A DNA stretch of 64,000 nucleotides from Pegoplata infirma (Eukaryota > Arthropoda > Insecta > Diptera > Anthomyiidae), in NCBI GenBank assembly GCA_963921195.1, contig OY992540.1, positions 15,941,136 through 16,005,135 of the forward strand, written 5' to 3'. Shown here piece after piece: positions 35,684 to 46,857 of the stretch. The notes below the pieces were generated by a model, which searched no databases, was not told where the DNA came from, and was given only the letters and a program-made list of their open reading frames with translations. Each line of letters opens with the position of its first letter. Within the stretch, counting starts at the first letter, position 1. The position numbers and the translations under genes were made by a program.

Positions 35684-36207
35684 TACACCCAAAAAAAAAA
35701 CTTTTAAAACAACAAGAAAAGTTTGTTACTTTTTTCTACCTCCTATTTGACAACAATTCCTTGTAATCTTACAAGCTTTTTACCAATAATTTTGTAATTT
35801 TAAAAGCTTTTTACCAAAAAAATTGTAAATTTACAAATTTTTTGACGCTTATAAGGAGGTTTCGTGCTTTTACTAGATCTTTTGCTACCTCCTATTTTAC
35901 GAGAGTTCCTGGTAAAAATTACGAACTTTTTTGTTATTTTACTAGCTTTTTACCAATAAAATGCAAATTTTGAACTTTTTTGGCACAATAAAACTTACCA
36001 GGAAATCTTGTGAATTTTCTAGATTTTTTTTGTAAAAAAACCCTTAGAAATTGGTAAAATTACAAAAAAAAAATATGTAAAATTACAAAAAAAAATTTAA
36101 ATTTCGACGGAAAATTTTTTGTTGAAAAACAAGGAAAACTGTCAAATATTGGTAAAATGGGATTACGAGACTTTCTCTAGTAATTTGACAAAGTTTTTTT
36201 TTTGTGT
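35684..36207. mobile_element. TTTACAAG-type MITE, full-length copy
   Basis: Starts near CTACACCCAAAAAAAAAACT, ends GACAAAGTTTTTTTTTTGTG then TA, a long A/T terminal inverted repeat. The interior shows TACCTCCTATTTGACAA, TTTTTACCAATAA and CTTACAAGGA blocks. It is shared in order with the copy at 39610-40161 and with partial copies at 8324-8690, 13676-13885, 15632-15785 and 18765-18873. Confidence 0.65.
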
Positions 36208-36209
36208 AT

Positions 36210-36660
36210 AGAAGGGTTGTCATTCCGTTTGTGACACCTGAAAATATCGGGCTGGTATAAAGTACATCTAGTGATCTAGCGGTGTACTTCAGCTCGTCTA
36301 TCTGTCTGTTAAAATCACGTTTACTTCCAAAAGGCAACTTGGATATTGCTGAAGCTTGACATATATATTTACAATTTGTATGGTATTTGGTATTGAATTT
36401 CAGCAAAATCGGTTTGGTGGTTAAAAAGTTATGAGCAAAACCGTAAGTTTTTACTCCAAGAAAATTTTTCACTCAAAAAAATGTTACACTCAAATTTTTT
36501 TTACATAACGTTTTTAAGAAAGAAAGTAATACGCTACAAAAAAATTTTACACAGTGTTTTTGACACTCAAAAAAGTTTTTAGAATTAAAAAAAAAAATTA
36601 TACTCCAAAAAAATTTTACACTTAAAAAAATGTTGCATTCAAATTTTTTTTACATTAAAA
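36210..36660 (+). mobile_element. Helentron-like repeat, decayed, in the MBF2 intron
   Basis: GGTTGTCATTCCGTTTGTGA, a reduced GTCTATCTGTCTGT, AAAATCGGTTTGGTGGTTAA, then TTACACTCAAATTTTTTTT units. Both ends eroded. Confidence 0.6.
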
Positions 36661-36759
36661 ATATAACTTTTTAAATTTTTTTTCACTGTTTAATAATGTG
36701 TTTTTGGGCAGTTCCTCAATAAAATATGATTCCACTTTTTTCTGGTTCTCAAATCTTAC

Positions 36760-37000
36760 TTGCTATTCTAGCACCCAATGTATATTTCACTGATTGCGAA
36801 CGACTCAACGCAGTCTTTTTATGTAAACGTGTTAATTGTAAATTTGGATGTTCTTGTATAAATGCCCGTATATCTTTAATTAATTCAATATTTCTTAATT
36901 GTACTCCCGCTGTATCTGGAGCGGCTGTGGGAATATTTGCTGCCTGTGTAAGACACACTATGGTCATGGCAACCATTAATAAATTAAGAGATTTATTCAT
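36760..37000 (-). CDS. Nested MBF2-family gene, exon 1 (signal peptide)
   Basis: The minus-strand ATG at 37000 begins an 80-codon exon ending at donor A|GTAAGATT (intron from 36759 downward). Residues 1-20 form a secretory signal (hydrophobic LNLLMVAMTIVCL, likely cleavage after TQA). A short pro-like, Ala/Pro-containing and amphipathic segment follows, then the start of the MBF2 domain (YTLGARIA). The phase-1 end joins exactly to exon 33206-33462, giving 165 residues. The MBF2 family is named after a silkworm co-activator, but most insect members are small secreted proteins of unclear function. The gene sits inside the 50-kb intron of the nucleotidase on the opposite strand. Annotation as a real gene rests on the signal peptide, splice sites in phase and domain match; the function is not known. 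Confidence 0.85.
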
Positions 37001-37067
37001 ATTTTTAATCGATTTAGTTATTTTTAAAGTTTTTTTTTTGTAATTTCCGTTTCACTGTTTGAAAACA

Positions 37068-37104
37068 AACTAAATCTAATTCAAAATACTGTCGAGATTT
37101 TATA
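37068..37104 (-). promoter_or_regulatory. Candidate TATA/Inr core promoter of the MBF2 gene
   Basis: On the minus strand TATAAAA occurs at 37104-37098, and a TTAGTTT initiator-like site lies with its A at 37071, 33 nt downstream of the TATA start, the usual metazoan spacing. This puts a ~70-nt 5' UTR before the ATG at 37000. Spacing is the main evidence; in AT-rich DNA chance matches occur. Confidence 0.45.
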
Positions 37105-37656
37105 CATTATTTTGTATATTTTTTATTATTATCAATGATGGGTTCAGGTTCTTATCATAAAATGTTTATGAATTTGTCATTTTGATTGGTAGTTGTTAAT
37201 ACTGTTTATTTTTTTTTTTTTATATTTCAAAAGATTTTTCGTTTTGGCGATAAGCCTATACGGGTAAACCATGATTAATGTGATTTTTATTAAAACTTTG
37301 TAAAAAAAGCAAATAGTTGTTAAATTAACAAAAAAATTGTTAAATTTACTTTGAAAACACACCAGATTCTTAACCTGCTAAACTTTTAGTAAATTTAACA
37401 AAAAAAAAATCGTTAAATTTACTAAAAAAAAATGCACATGATGACAAACTTTTAGTTAGTTTAACAAAAAACCACTGATCTCGGAAAAAAAATTCCCAAA
37501 AAAAACGTAAATTATACTAAAATTTTGCACTTAAAGAAAACAAAAGAAACTGCGCCAGTTTTTGGTTTAATTACAACCCATAAGATTATTGGATAAATTA
37601 CCTAAGTTTTTTAGGTTTTAAAAACTCGTGTAATGTATCAAAAATCACTTTATAGG
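37105..37656. other. Upstream flank of the MBF2 gene
   Basis: AT-rich, with GTTAAATTTACT repeats at 37310-37450. Could hold regulatory sites; none identified. Confidence 0.45.
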
Positions 37657-37893
37657 TACACAGAAAAAAATATCGTAAAATCAAGAGTAACAAAACAAAT
37701 TGTTACCAACGAAATACTAGTTCAACAACGTTTTTAATTGTATCAACAATGTGTATTGTTAATGTGACAAAAATCCGGCTTTATTTCCAATTAAATGCAT
37801 GAGTTAAAATCATTGTTAAAGATTCCACAAAATTCACATTAATAACACAAACAATTTATAAACTCATTTAATCAAGCACAAATATATGCGAAG

Positions 37894-37958
37894 ATAGCAC
37901 GGTGGTAGTGTGCTAAACTCGAATCATGAAGGTTTCGGGTTCGCTGCCAGTTGGCGGA
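37894..37958 (+). ncRNA. tRNA-like Pol III module 1
   Basis: Box A TAGCACGGTGGTAGTGTGCT with a perfect 4-bp D stem GCAC/GTGC, and a box-B-like GGGTTCGCTGCC. The leader CAAGCACAAATATATGCG resembles those of the other two modules; a T-rich tract follows. No complete cloverleaf, so a tRNA relic or SINE head. Confidence 0.55.
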
Positions 37959-38173
37959 ATAGTTTTTTATTTTTGTTTTTTTTTTTATTTGAGATTATTT
38001 TTTTGTTATCCTATTTTTAGATTTTTTTAAATTTGTGTGATGCAACATTATTATTTATTTTTAAATATGTATAATGCCACATTTTTTATTATTGCTAAAA
38101 ACGCAAAAAGTGCATATTGAAATCACAGACACCTTATGTACGCATTTAGTCAACTTTATATATACATGAGGAA

Positions 38174-38238
38174 TAGCACGGTGGTAGTGTGCTAGCTTCG
38201 AATCATTAAGGTTGCTGGTTCGCCGCCAGTTGGCGCAA
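38174..38238 (+). ncRNA. tRNA-like Pol III module 2
   Basis: Same D arm as module 1 (TAGCACGGTGGTAGTGTGCT). T-arm-like CTGGTTCGCCGCCAG with a 4-bp stem; a run of 14 T follows, a good Pol III stop. Lies 280 bp downstream of module 1. Confidence 0.55.
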
Positions 38239-38338
38239 CTTTTTTTTTTTTTAATTTCCAATTTTAGTTTTTTTTTATCATTCTAATTGTAGACTGTTTT
38301 AAATATGACGTTTAGTCAAGTACAAATATGTATAAGGA

Positions 38339-38402
38339 TAGCACAGTGGTAGTGTGCTAGACGCGTAGCACGAAGGTTGCGGGTTCGATGCCAGATGGCG
38401 GT
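38339..38402 (+). ncRNA. tRNA-like Pol III module 3
   Basis: TAGCACAGTGGTAGTGTGCT and canonical box B GGGTTCGATGCC, followed by a long T run. This module has the best box B of the three. Leader TTTAGTCAAGTACAAATATG is shared with modules 1 and 2. Confidence 0.58.
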
Positions 38403-38677
38403 AGATTTTTTTTTTTTATTTTTTTTTTCTATTTTTAGATTATTTTTTATTCTATTTTTAGATTTCAGATTATTTTTTATTCTATTTTTAGATTTTACAA
38501 ATTTTTCAATTAATTTCATTGTTAATGTAACAATGAATGAAGTTGATTTTTTTTTTCAAAAGTTACAAATGCCATTGTTGTATTGACAAAATCCAATGTA
38601 GGCTCAGTTTCAATTAAATGTTTAATTGTATTAACAATGAAATTATTTGTATTGACAAATTTTTTTTTTTCTGTGTA

Positions 38678-39609
38678 GTGTTATTCCGAAAATGTACAAA
38701 AATTTTTATAATTTTTAACATTTTTACGTACAATTTAACATTTTACGTAAAATTTCTACTAAAATTTAGCAAACTTTTTTTGTAACTTTTCGTAAACTAA
38801 ATAAAATAACAAAATTAAATTTTAAAGTTTTGTTTTCAATTGCTATTAGTTTAACCAAAAAAAAATGAATGAAAAATTTTAGTTTAATTCAAACGATAAA
38901 ATGTTGTTACTAAGTTACTTAGTTGTTACTTAGTTACCTAAGTTTTTTATAGTAAAAACTTGGGTAATTTGAGCAAGACACACTTTTTTTACTACATCAA
39001 AATTTAATGTAGTAAAATTCAAAAAAAATATTTTAAAAAGTGCTTTTTATAAATAGCCAAAATATAAGTTTAAATTATGCAACTAATTTGTTAAACAGTA
39101 GTTCACTAAATTTTTAAATTAACAAAAAAACTTAGTTAAAAAGTCTTGTTTCGGTAATATGACTGGTATATGTTTACTAAATTTTACGATTTCTCGTTTA
39201 CTTTTTACGAAATTTTTAACTTTAGATTACCTTAATCGAGGTCTCCCTGTCCCTGGTAGTTGTAGTCACGAAATTAAGTGATGATAAGCTTATTAATGGG
39301 GAAATTAAGTTTCAAATATTGTTGACAATATTTCTTAATTATGCTGGTTTATAAACCACTTGTAGATAAAAAAAAAGGTAAATAAATATAACTTTCATGT
39401 TTTGATTATGGTAGAAATTTCTTGGTAGAAATTTATCATATCGTGCAGCCTATCGAGTTCTGAGAAATAAATTTATGAATGGAAACCCCCTCTGCAAAAA
39501 TGAATCATATCGGTTGAGCAGTTCAAAAATTATGAAAGAAAATGTAAGAACAATTAGAAAATGTTGTTACATTTCGCATAACCTTAAAAAGGGTAAAAAG
39601 TTTTACTTT
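38678..39609. other. AT-rich stretch with decayed repeats
   Basis: Faint Helentron-like similarity at about 39480-39560 (ATCGGTTGAGCAGTTCAAAA). No gene. Confidence 0.45.
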
Positions 39610-40161
39610 GGTACTTTTTCTACACTTAAAAAAAAACCTTTTAAAATTACATGAAAAACTAGTAACTTTTTTTTGTTTGCACCTCCTATTTGACAAAAAT
39701 TCCTAGTAATTTTACAAGATTTTTACCAATAATTTTGTAATTTTACAAAGTTTTTACCAATAAAATTGTAAATTTACAAATTTTTGCCACGATAAAATTT
39801 GCAAAGAGGTTTCGTAATTTTACTAGATTTTTTGCTAGCTCCTATTTTACGAGAATTCCTAGTAATTTTACAAACTTTTTACCAATAATTTTGTAATTTT
39901 ACAAGCTTTTTACCAATAAAATTGTAAATTTAGAGTTTTTTGGCGCAATTAAAATTACAAGGAATTTTCGTGAATTTACTAGATTTTTTTTGTAAAATTA
40001 TCTTGAAAATTTACAAAAAAAAATGTAAAATTAGAAAAAAAAAAAATTGTAAAATTACAAAAAAAACTTAATTTCGATTTCTTAAAAAACAAGGAAAACT
40101 GTCAAATATTGGTAACATGGGATTACGAGACTTTTTCTAGTATTTTTTTTTTTTAGTGTAT
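39610..40161. mobile_element. TTTACAAG-type MITE, second full-length copy
   Basis: Same order of blocks as the copy at 35684-36207 (CACCTCCTATTTGACAAAAA, TTTTTACCAATAATTTTGTA, AACAAGGAAAACTGTCAAAT), ending TTTTTTTTTTTAGTGTATA. AT-rich, no coding capacity. Confidence 0.65.
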
Positions 40162-40989
40162 ATCCTGAAATAATGATTTCAGAAACCTGAAATTTGGAAA
40201 TGATTTTTTTTAGAAAGTTTCGGTTATATATATAGTGTAAAAACTGTACTTTAGTACTTATTCGATCTTCTGAAATAAAAACCTTTTTAAAAAGTGCAAA
40301 AATTTTTACTTTGGTACTTTTTCAATCTCCTGAAATAAAAACCTTTTTTAAAAGGTTTCAAAAGTTCTACTTTGATAATTTCTCAATCTCCTAAATTAAT
40401 AGTTCCAGAAATTTGGAATTTTTACAAAAGTTTAAATTTTAAGAGGATAAAAATGTGTACTTTGGTACTTTTTATATCCCCCGAAGTAATGGTCACATAA
40501 ACCTTTTTTAGAAGAGTAAAAATTTGTTTTATAGTATTTTTTTCTTTTTTCTGAAATAATATGTATTATAGTAAAAAAGTGTACATTGGTACTTTTTTGA
40601 TAATGTGAAATAATGGTCCTAAAAATTTTTTTTGGGTAAAAATTTGGTATTTTTAATCTTCTGCTATAAGGGCTGCAGAAACCAATAATTTGGAATATAG
40701 TATCATCCAGTAATAAAAACCATTCTAAGGAACTTTTCTAACTTTTTAGAAAGTTTCGATTCTGATAGTGTAAGAAAATAGTACCTTGGTCAGTACCACT
40801 TTAACCATTAGGGTACACTAAGCACGTGTCCAGGACCCCAAAAGTCCAAAAAAAGATATATAATTTTTCATGATAATTTTCCCCCTTTGTACTACTGTTT
40901 TTAAGAGCACAAACGTTTTTTAAAGCAAAAACTATTGTTTTAATTTGCTTTTAAAAGTAAATTAAAAATTTTGGTATAGAATTTCGGAT

Positions 40990-41610
40990 TCTAACATATT
41001 TTGCGTTCAAAAAAAGGGTTTATTAGAATTTTCCTATAGGAGAAGTTCTCAAACTCATTTTTCTACACAAATGGTCTTAGGTTCTGAGACATTTTCCTAT
41101 AGAAAAGTCTCAGATTCAGACCTTTTTTTACAGGAAAATAATCAGGCTATCCGATTTTAAGAACCTTTTCTCATAGAAAAATACCCTTTTCCTATAGAAA
41201 AGTCTCAGATTCTAAAAGCTATTTTTCCAATAGGAAAAGGCTCAGATTCTGAGACCTTTTTCTATAGAAAAAGTCTCTGATTCTGATACATTTTTCCTAT
41301 AGCAAAAGTCTTCCATAGAAAAAGTCTCAGATTCTGATACCGTTTTCTTATAGAAAAAGTTTCAGATGCTGATTCTTAGACATTTTTCTTATAGAAAAAG
41401 TATTAAATTCTGAAACCTCTTTCCTATAGCAGAATTCTCAGATTCTGAGACCTTTTCCCTATAGAAAAAAGTCTCAGATTCTAAGAACTTTTTCTAATAG
41501 AAAAGATCTCAAGCTCTGATACCTTTTTTCAATAGAAAAAGTCTCAGATTATGAGACCTTTTGCCCATAGAAAATGTACCAGATTCTGAAACCTTTTTCT
41601 TGTAGAAAAG
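40990..41610. repeat. Palindromic minisatellite array C
   Basis: Units like AAAAGTCTCAGATTCTGAGA then CCTTTTTCCTATAG, about 15 copies. Better conserved than array A. Confidence 0.85.
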
Positions 41611-41619
41611 AAAAAGTGC

Positions 41620-42503
41620 CTCTAGCTAGAATAGCCCTACTCAAAATATATATTTTTGTAGTTTTTTAGGTCCTACTTCTTAAAACAAAAACGGAACAAA
41701 AATTTTTTTCTTGTCATACAACTTTTAACTTTCCGGGGGTCCCCCAAATTCTTGTGTTCCCGGGTGCCCCGCAATACCCTATGAATTGGTACTTTTTAAA
41801 ACTAATTAAAATCAAATTTTAAGACCTGAGTCTTTAGGGGTGTTAAAATTTGACATGTAGGATCCTCTTTTCATCCAAGAGAAGAACGTATTTAAAAATT
41901 GATGTTTTAAGTGAAATGAGAGTGAAATAAGAGGAAAAAGCAGGTTAAAATGGTACTTTTTATATCTATTCAGATAAAGACTCTAGATTGTTTTATTTCT
42001 TTGGCGTATGTCATACGGAATGAAATTAAACCTAGATGAAACGAAATAAAATGGAGCAGGAAACGAAATGAAATAGAACGGGGAACGAAAGGGAATGAAA
42101 CAGGAAATATCACTCAAATATTTTTTTCTCTTTATTTTCCAATACTTTTTTCACTCAAAATTTTTGTGTCTCAAACTTTTTTTGTAACTAAAATATTTTT
42201 TAGTTTGTGTAGGTTTGTTCTAGCTCGAGGTCATTATTTTCTTTACCAATTAATACTATGATATTCTCATAGAGTAATTTTCAAGAAAAGTATTTTATTT
42301 ATTAAATTATTGACTCAAATTTCATTTTTTTATTTTTGAGCAAATTTTTAATTGTGGGAATTAACAAATTAATCAATTTTTTTTTTTAACTTTAAACAAA
42401 TGATTAATCGAATTGTTTTGCTCAATATTTTTTTCTGTGGTTGGGCATGTGAGTTTAATCATAATTACTTGAGTATACGGTGCGTATTATTAATTATATT
42501 TTA
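41620..42503. other. Stretch without a gene; GAAATGAAA repeats
   Basis: GAAACGAAATGAAATAGAAC-type simple repeats at 42030-42110 and a diverged TCGAGGTCATTATTTTC segment at 42230. No ORF. Confidence 0.5.
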
Positions 42504-42951
42504 GGGGTGCTGTGGCTTAGTGGTTAGCGCGTTGGACTACTAGCCAGTAAGCCTGGGTTCGATTCCCGGCTCAGGCAGAACAACATTTTTTTCAGATATT
42601 TATTAGTTTCTATTTATAACTAATATCTATCGCAGCACCCTCCTTCGTTGATAAATAGCACTAAAAAACGTCAACGAAGTAAAATAATAAAATAATGGCT
42701 ATTAAACACAGCTTCAAAAATAATTCGCCAGATCAATAACAGATGGCGATGCAACAACTGTACTCAAAATTATCAACACACGCAATTACAGCGTTGCCAT
42801 ACTGAAGCCCTTCTATCTTTCAAATCTTTCATCTCTCTTCTATCCCCTTTCCGAAAGAAACATCACGGTTACAGTAGTAATTGATAGGCAGCATTGCCTG
42901 AGTGTTGTTTCTTTTTTTAAAAAAAAAAAAAAATAAATAAATAATAAAAAA
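42504..42951 (+). mobile_element. tRNA-derived SINE
   Basis: The head (42504-42577) has Pol III box A TGGCTTAGTGGTTAG and box B GGTTCGATTCC at tRNA spacing, with a T-arm CTGGG/CCCGG. The body (~370 bp) is unrelated to tRNA and more GC-rich than the surroundings. It ends in a poly(A)/(AAAT)n tail at about 42919-42951. The anticodon loop has eight nucleotides and the acceptor stem does not pair, so it is not a working tRNA. No clear target duplication found. Confidence 0.8.
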
Positions 42952-43831
42952 TCCTCCCAAAATACCGTTTTAGTATATATTTAAAACATAAAACCACATT
43001 AAACTCTTTAAAAATAAATTCTTATTTCCTTTGTTTCTCCTAAATTGAGGTCAAATTTTAGAAAATTGAGTTCAAAAGTTAACGAAAACACAACATACCC
43101 ATCCATATAAAGTTTAAAGCAATAAATAAAACAAAAGAACATTGTTTAAATTAAACAATAACCAAAACCATTTGACTTTAGTCAAACGATTTAAAAAAAA
43201 AATTGTCATAAAAAGGAAAAAACCTAAAATTTAGATTTTTCAATTAAAATTAATTTGTTACAAATTAGTTTTCTTTGTAAAAATGCAAATAGTTTTTGAA
43301 ACATTTTTAATATTAAAATCGTACAAAATGTTTGTGGAAAAAAAACAAAAGGGTTGAAGCTTTGAGGCAAACAAAAAAAACTGTTTAACAGAAATTTTTT
43401 AACATAAAACAAACAAATTTTGTTTATTTTAATTGGCCTCAACACTTTATGCAATTTATTTTTAAGGCAGTTAGATTGTCTTAAAATTACAATTTTGTGA
43501 TGTACTGTTCTAATATTTTATCACATAATCAATCATATTGTTTGAGGTGTTTTAATAAACTAAAGAAGCTAGAAGGTCACATTTATACCATTAACAACTC
43601 AGGCTGGCCGTCACCTTAGACGTCACAGCCACCACATTGTTTGGATATACTTAGACAAATACCCGTGTTACATTAGAGTGACATTTTTTCTTTAACTTTT
43701 GATTTTCCCAAGTGTTCGGATTAATTTTTATTCTACTAAACCTGAAAATTATGTGTTTCAAATTAAAGGCCAACCGAATTAAATGAAAATTAAAAAATTT
43801 TAAAATATATATATTTTTACTAGCTGTTTCG
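42952..43831. other. Stretch without a gene
   Basis: AT-rich, mostly unique-looking, no repeat or ORF I can support. Confidence 0.5.
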
Positions 43832-43892
43832 CACCCGGCGTTGCCCGGGTTAAAAAAATATTATATAATGAATAACAGTTTGTAATGCCCTA

Positions 43893-45092
43893 CACTAAGA
43901 AAAAAAAATATTAAAATCAAACAGAAACAACTTTAAATTAAATATAAAACAGTGACGAAATAGAACAAAGTTTGTTTTTATTTAATTTAAATATGTTTCT
44001 AGTTGTTTTTAACATGACACGATTAGTAGACAACAGTTTAAAATTAAGATGTAACAATATTGTTTTAAAATTGGCCATGCTAAATTTAAATATGCAACAA
44101 ATTTTAATTTAAAGTTGACCAATATTAATTTTAATATGCGACATTTTTTTCTTTTGCAGCTTTTTACTTACCTAAAAACCGTGAAACTTAAAATAAAACA
44201 ACACACATTTTTGTTTTAGTTTTTTTTTTTACTATTTTTACAATACTTTTTAATAACACAGCAAAAAAATTAACACTACTCTAATTGTACAATTGTAAGG
44301 TAGAATTACATTCAAGGCTTTGGCTTTAAATATTGCTTGTTGGCTTCATTTTTTGCTATACATAAAAAAATCAAAGCCAAAGCCTTGGATGTACTTCTAC
44401 CCTAATTGTAGCACTACATCTAATTACAACAAATGTAATTAAATACCAAAAATAAAAAATAAACACACTTAAATTAATACTATATACCATATATAAAAAA
44501 AAATAAAGTTAGAAGTTTTCATTTTCTGCCAATTACATACATATTTACATCCCCTCCTCGTTTTGTCTTTATTTTTTGCACTTGGTTTTTTACTTTTTTT
44601 CAGTTTTATTTTTGTTTTTATTGTTAATAATATTCTTTTTCACTTTAGTTTTTTAATTTTTATTTTTACTTTAGTTAATTTAATTAATTTCACTTAAAAC
44701 TCGTAACATTTAGAGATGTGAAAAATGTACGTCTTTTTTTTTAATGAAAAAATATTTTAACATTGTATCTACTTAAAATAAAATTGCCCAACTTTACTAT
44801 ATTTCTTGAAAAAAAAACTTTAAATGTCAAAAAACAAAATTGTTCAACTTTAAAATAACTACGAAAAATATTGTTTTTAATACAAATATTTGAATAAGAT
44901 TTTTTTAAATTTTTAACGACTTTTAATGACAGCATATTAAATTTAAAGTGATCAATTTTAAATTAAAATTGTATGCAATTTTAAAACAAACATATTTTGT
45001 TTAAATCAAAATTAAAATTTTTCCAAAAATATGTAGCATACTTAAAATAAACATAAAAATATTTGATTTAAGTATGTTTTTTTCCCTCAGTG
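43893..45092. mobile_element. 1.2-kb TIR element nested in the tandem-repeat element
   Basis: Ends CACTAAGAAAAAAAAATATT and (opposite strand) CACTGAGGGAAAAAAACATA, with TA on both flanks (43891-43892, 45093-45094). The interior is AT-rich with scattered TTTAAATATGCAACA-type motifs. No ORF. A TA duplication would fit a Tc1/mariner-like or other TA-inserting element; not resolved. Confidence 0.55.
44288..44412. repeat. ~105-nt near-perfect hairpin
   Basis: 5' arm GGTAGAATTACATTCAAGGC continuing TTTGGCTTT, and 3' arm AAAGCCAAAGCCTTGGATGT continuing ACTTCTACC. About 29 of 31 positions pair around a ~42-nt loop; flanking TACAATT/AATTGTA extends the stem. Confidence 0.7.
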
Positions 45093-45172
45093 TATGGTTG
45101 CATCCTCGGTTAGCACTACATCTGGTGAAAATTTCGTCGCATTAATTTACACCACCTCAGTCCGATAGCGCG

Positions 45173-45813
45173 AATTATATGAATTAAACAACTTTGTTGT
45201 TTTCTGGGTTTTTAAAAACTAACTTTATTTAAAATTCTTAATTTTAATTCTTATAAATATCTTAAGCTGCCCATTCACTTGCAATAAAATTGCTCAACTT
45301 AAAAAAAAAGTATTTTACAATATTATTGTCGTTTTACCCTACACAGCAAATAAAATTGCTCAATACTTAAACCCAATATATTGTACAAGATATAAACATA
45401 AACATAACATAATAAAAGTTGTACAATATAGACAACACACTGATAAAATATATTGCAGTATTCTTGTTTGTACAATAAATATCAAAAGTGTTTTGATATT
45501 CTCCAATATATTGAACAACCGTAAATATTACATACACACAAGCGATATTATTGTACAATTTGAAAAGTTGAACAATAATATTGCAAGTGAATGGGCAGCT
45601 TTAAAGGTAAAGAATTGCAGCTAATCTGCAATTCAGCATAAACTTATTTCTACATTATTATATATGTATGTTAAGCATTCCCATAGTACTGATATTGTGG
45701 CTATCCACAATAGCAAAACTATCAAGTTGCTTTGACATACAAACAAATGACAGAGTGTATGATTGTGCATATATGTACAACCATACAGTCGGTATATTTG
45801 GTTATATGTAACT
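45173..45813 (-). repeat. 3' LTR of the gypsy element, split by a MITE
   Basis: 641 bp in place, made of the 302-bp LTR plus a 336-bp MITE (45265-45600) and its 3-bp duplicated TTA. A purine-rich AAAGGTTGGAGG just upstream on the minus strand (about 45814-45825) is the candidate polypurine tract. Confidence 0.94.
45265..45600. mobile_element. 336-bp MITE inside the 3' LTR
   Basis: Terminal inverted repeats AGCTGCCCATTCACTTGCAA at both ends, flanked by TTA (45262-45264, 45601-45603). The intact LTR at 53806-54107 gives the empty site, so the boundaries are exact. A 3-bp TTA duplication suggests PIF/Harbinger. AT-rich interior with repeated TTGTACAAT motifs, no coding capacity. Confidence 0.9.
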
Positions 45814-46857
45814 CCTCCAACCTTTGTTTAAAAAAAATTCTCCTGAATTTGAAGGCTTAACAGAAGTATGAAAAAACATTACACATTTTTCCCACACCTC
45901 TGCAATACTGCCATTACCTGTGGAGGGGCTTCATTAACTTTAATTAAGATTCTGTTTTTCTTATTACAAATATAAGCATCGATAATTTAATCATAATTAA
46001 AACTATCATTTATATGTTTATACCATAGGAAATATTCCTGTGCATTTTCAAATCTTTTTTTTCATTTAAGTTATGGAAACTATTATTTTTTTTAATCTCT
46101 TAAAGTTTAAAAATGTGTCTTTAGTAAAATTGTATGTATTATTTTTATCGCATACAAATTTAGCAAATAAAATTTCATTTTTTGTTTATAAATATATAAT
46201 ACATTATTAATAATTACAAAATATTCTTTATATGAATCTATTTCATAAAGTTTAGAGTAAGTCATAGGTAGCATTAGTTTTAAATCAGTTGTGATGAAAT
46301 TTAATTGTATTTCAAATGCAATAACCAGTAAATAATTTTTGTAGACATGTTATACACATGCCTTATTTTGTTAATTGAAGTTAATTGAAATCGATATCAT
46401 AATCGATAATTTCATCTGATGTCAACATACTAGGGTGTAGTATATCTGTTTTTAGTCACATTTCTGTCCGATCGAATTACAGCTTTTAGTAAATTAACGC
46501 TGTCGTAAAAATGTTCGTTTAGTACAATTTGTTTGTTTGTTTAAACATTCGACAGCATTTTGAATGTTTGCTGTTATTAAATTCATATTAGAATGTCAAT
46601 TCTGTCTTCATTGTCCATTGTCCCAAATAGTGCTGAATCCACTATATTTAGCAAACCTCTGTTTTTCTTAAATTTTTATTAGAGAGACTTATTGAATTAA
46701 TTCGTGATCTTAGTATTTGGATTTGTTTTTCTATTAAACTGTTCGGTGGAATTTGCATTGTTCTCATATTTGACTCTATATCCGCTATAATATGGGGTAC
46801 AGTATTAGTTTGCAATTCAAACGGATCCTATTTTCATAATGAACCCGGTTTCACAAG
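45814..46857 (-). other. Gypsy 3' non-coding region, no env
   Basis: About 1 kb of AT-rich sequence between the pol stop and the 3' LTR. No reading frame of envelope size is present on either strand. Confidence 0.7.

Larger units (their letters stand above)
37657..38677. mobile_element. TIR-bounded element carrying three tRNA-like modules
   Basis: The ends TACACAGAAAAAAA and (opposite strand) CTACACAGAAAAAAAAA are followed by subterminal repeats rich in ATTGTTAATGTAACAA / TTGTATTGACAA on both sides. Between them lie three tRNA-like units with T-rich tails. No ORF. Confidence 0.6.

Noticed and set aside
37894..38402. Three functional tRNA genes
   Set aside because: D arm and box B are good but anticodon and acceptor stems cannot be formed.
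42504..42577. Functional tRNA gene
   Set aside because: Acceptor stem does not pair and the anticodon loop has eight bases; it is a SINE head.
45814..46857. env gene of the gypsy element
   Set aside because: No ORF of suitable length or membrane/signal features after pol.
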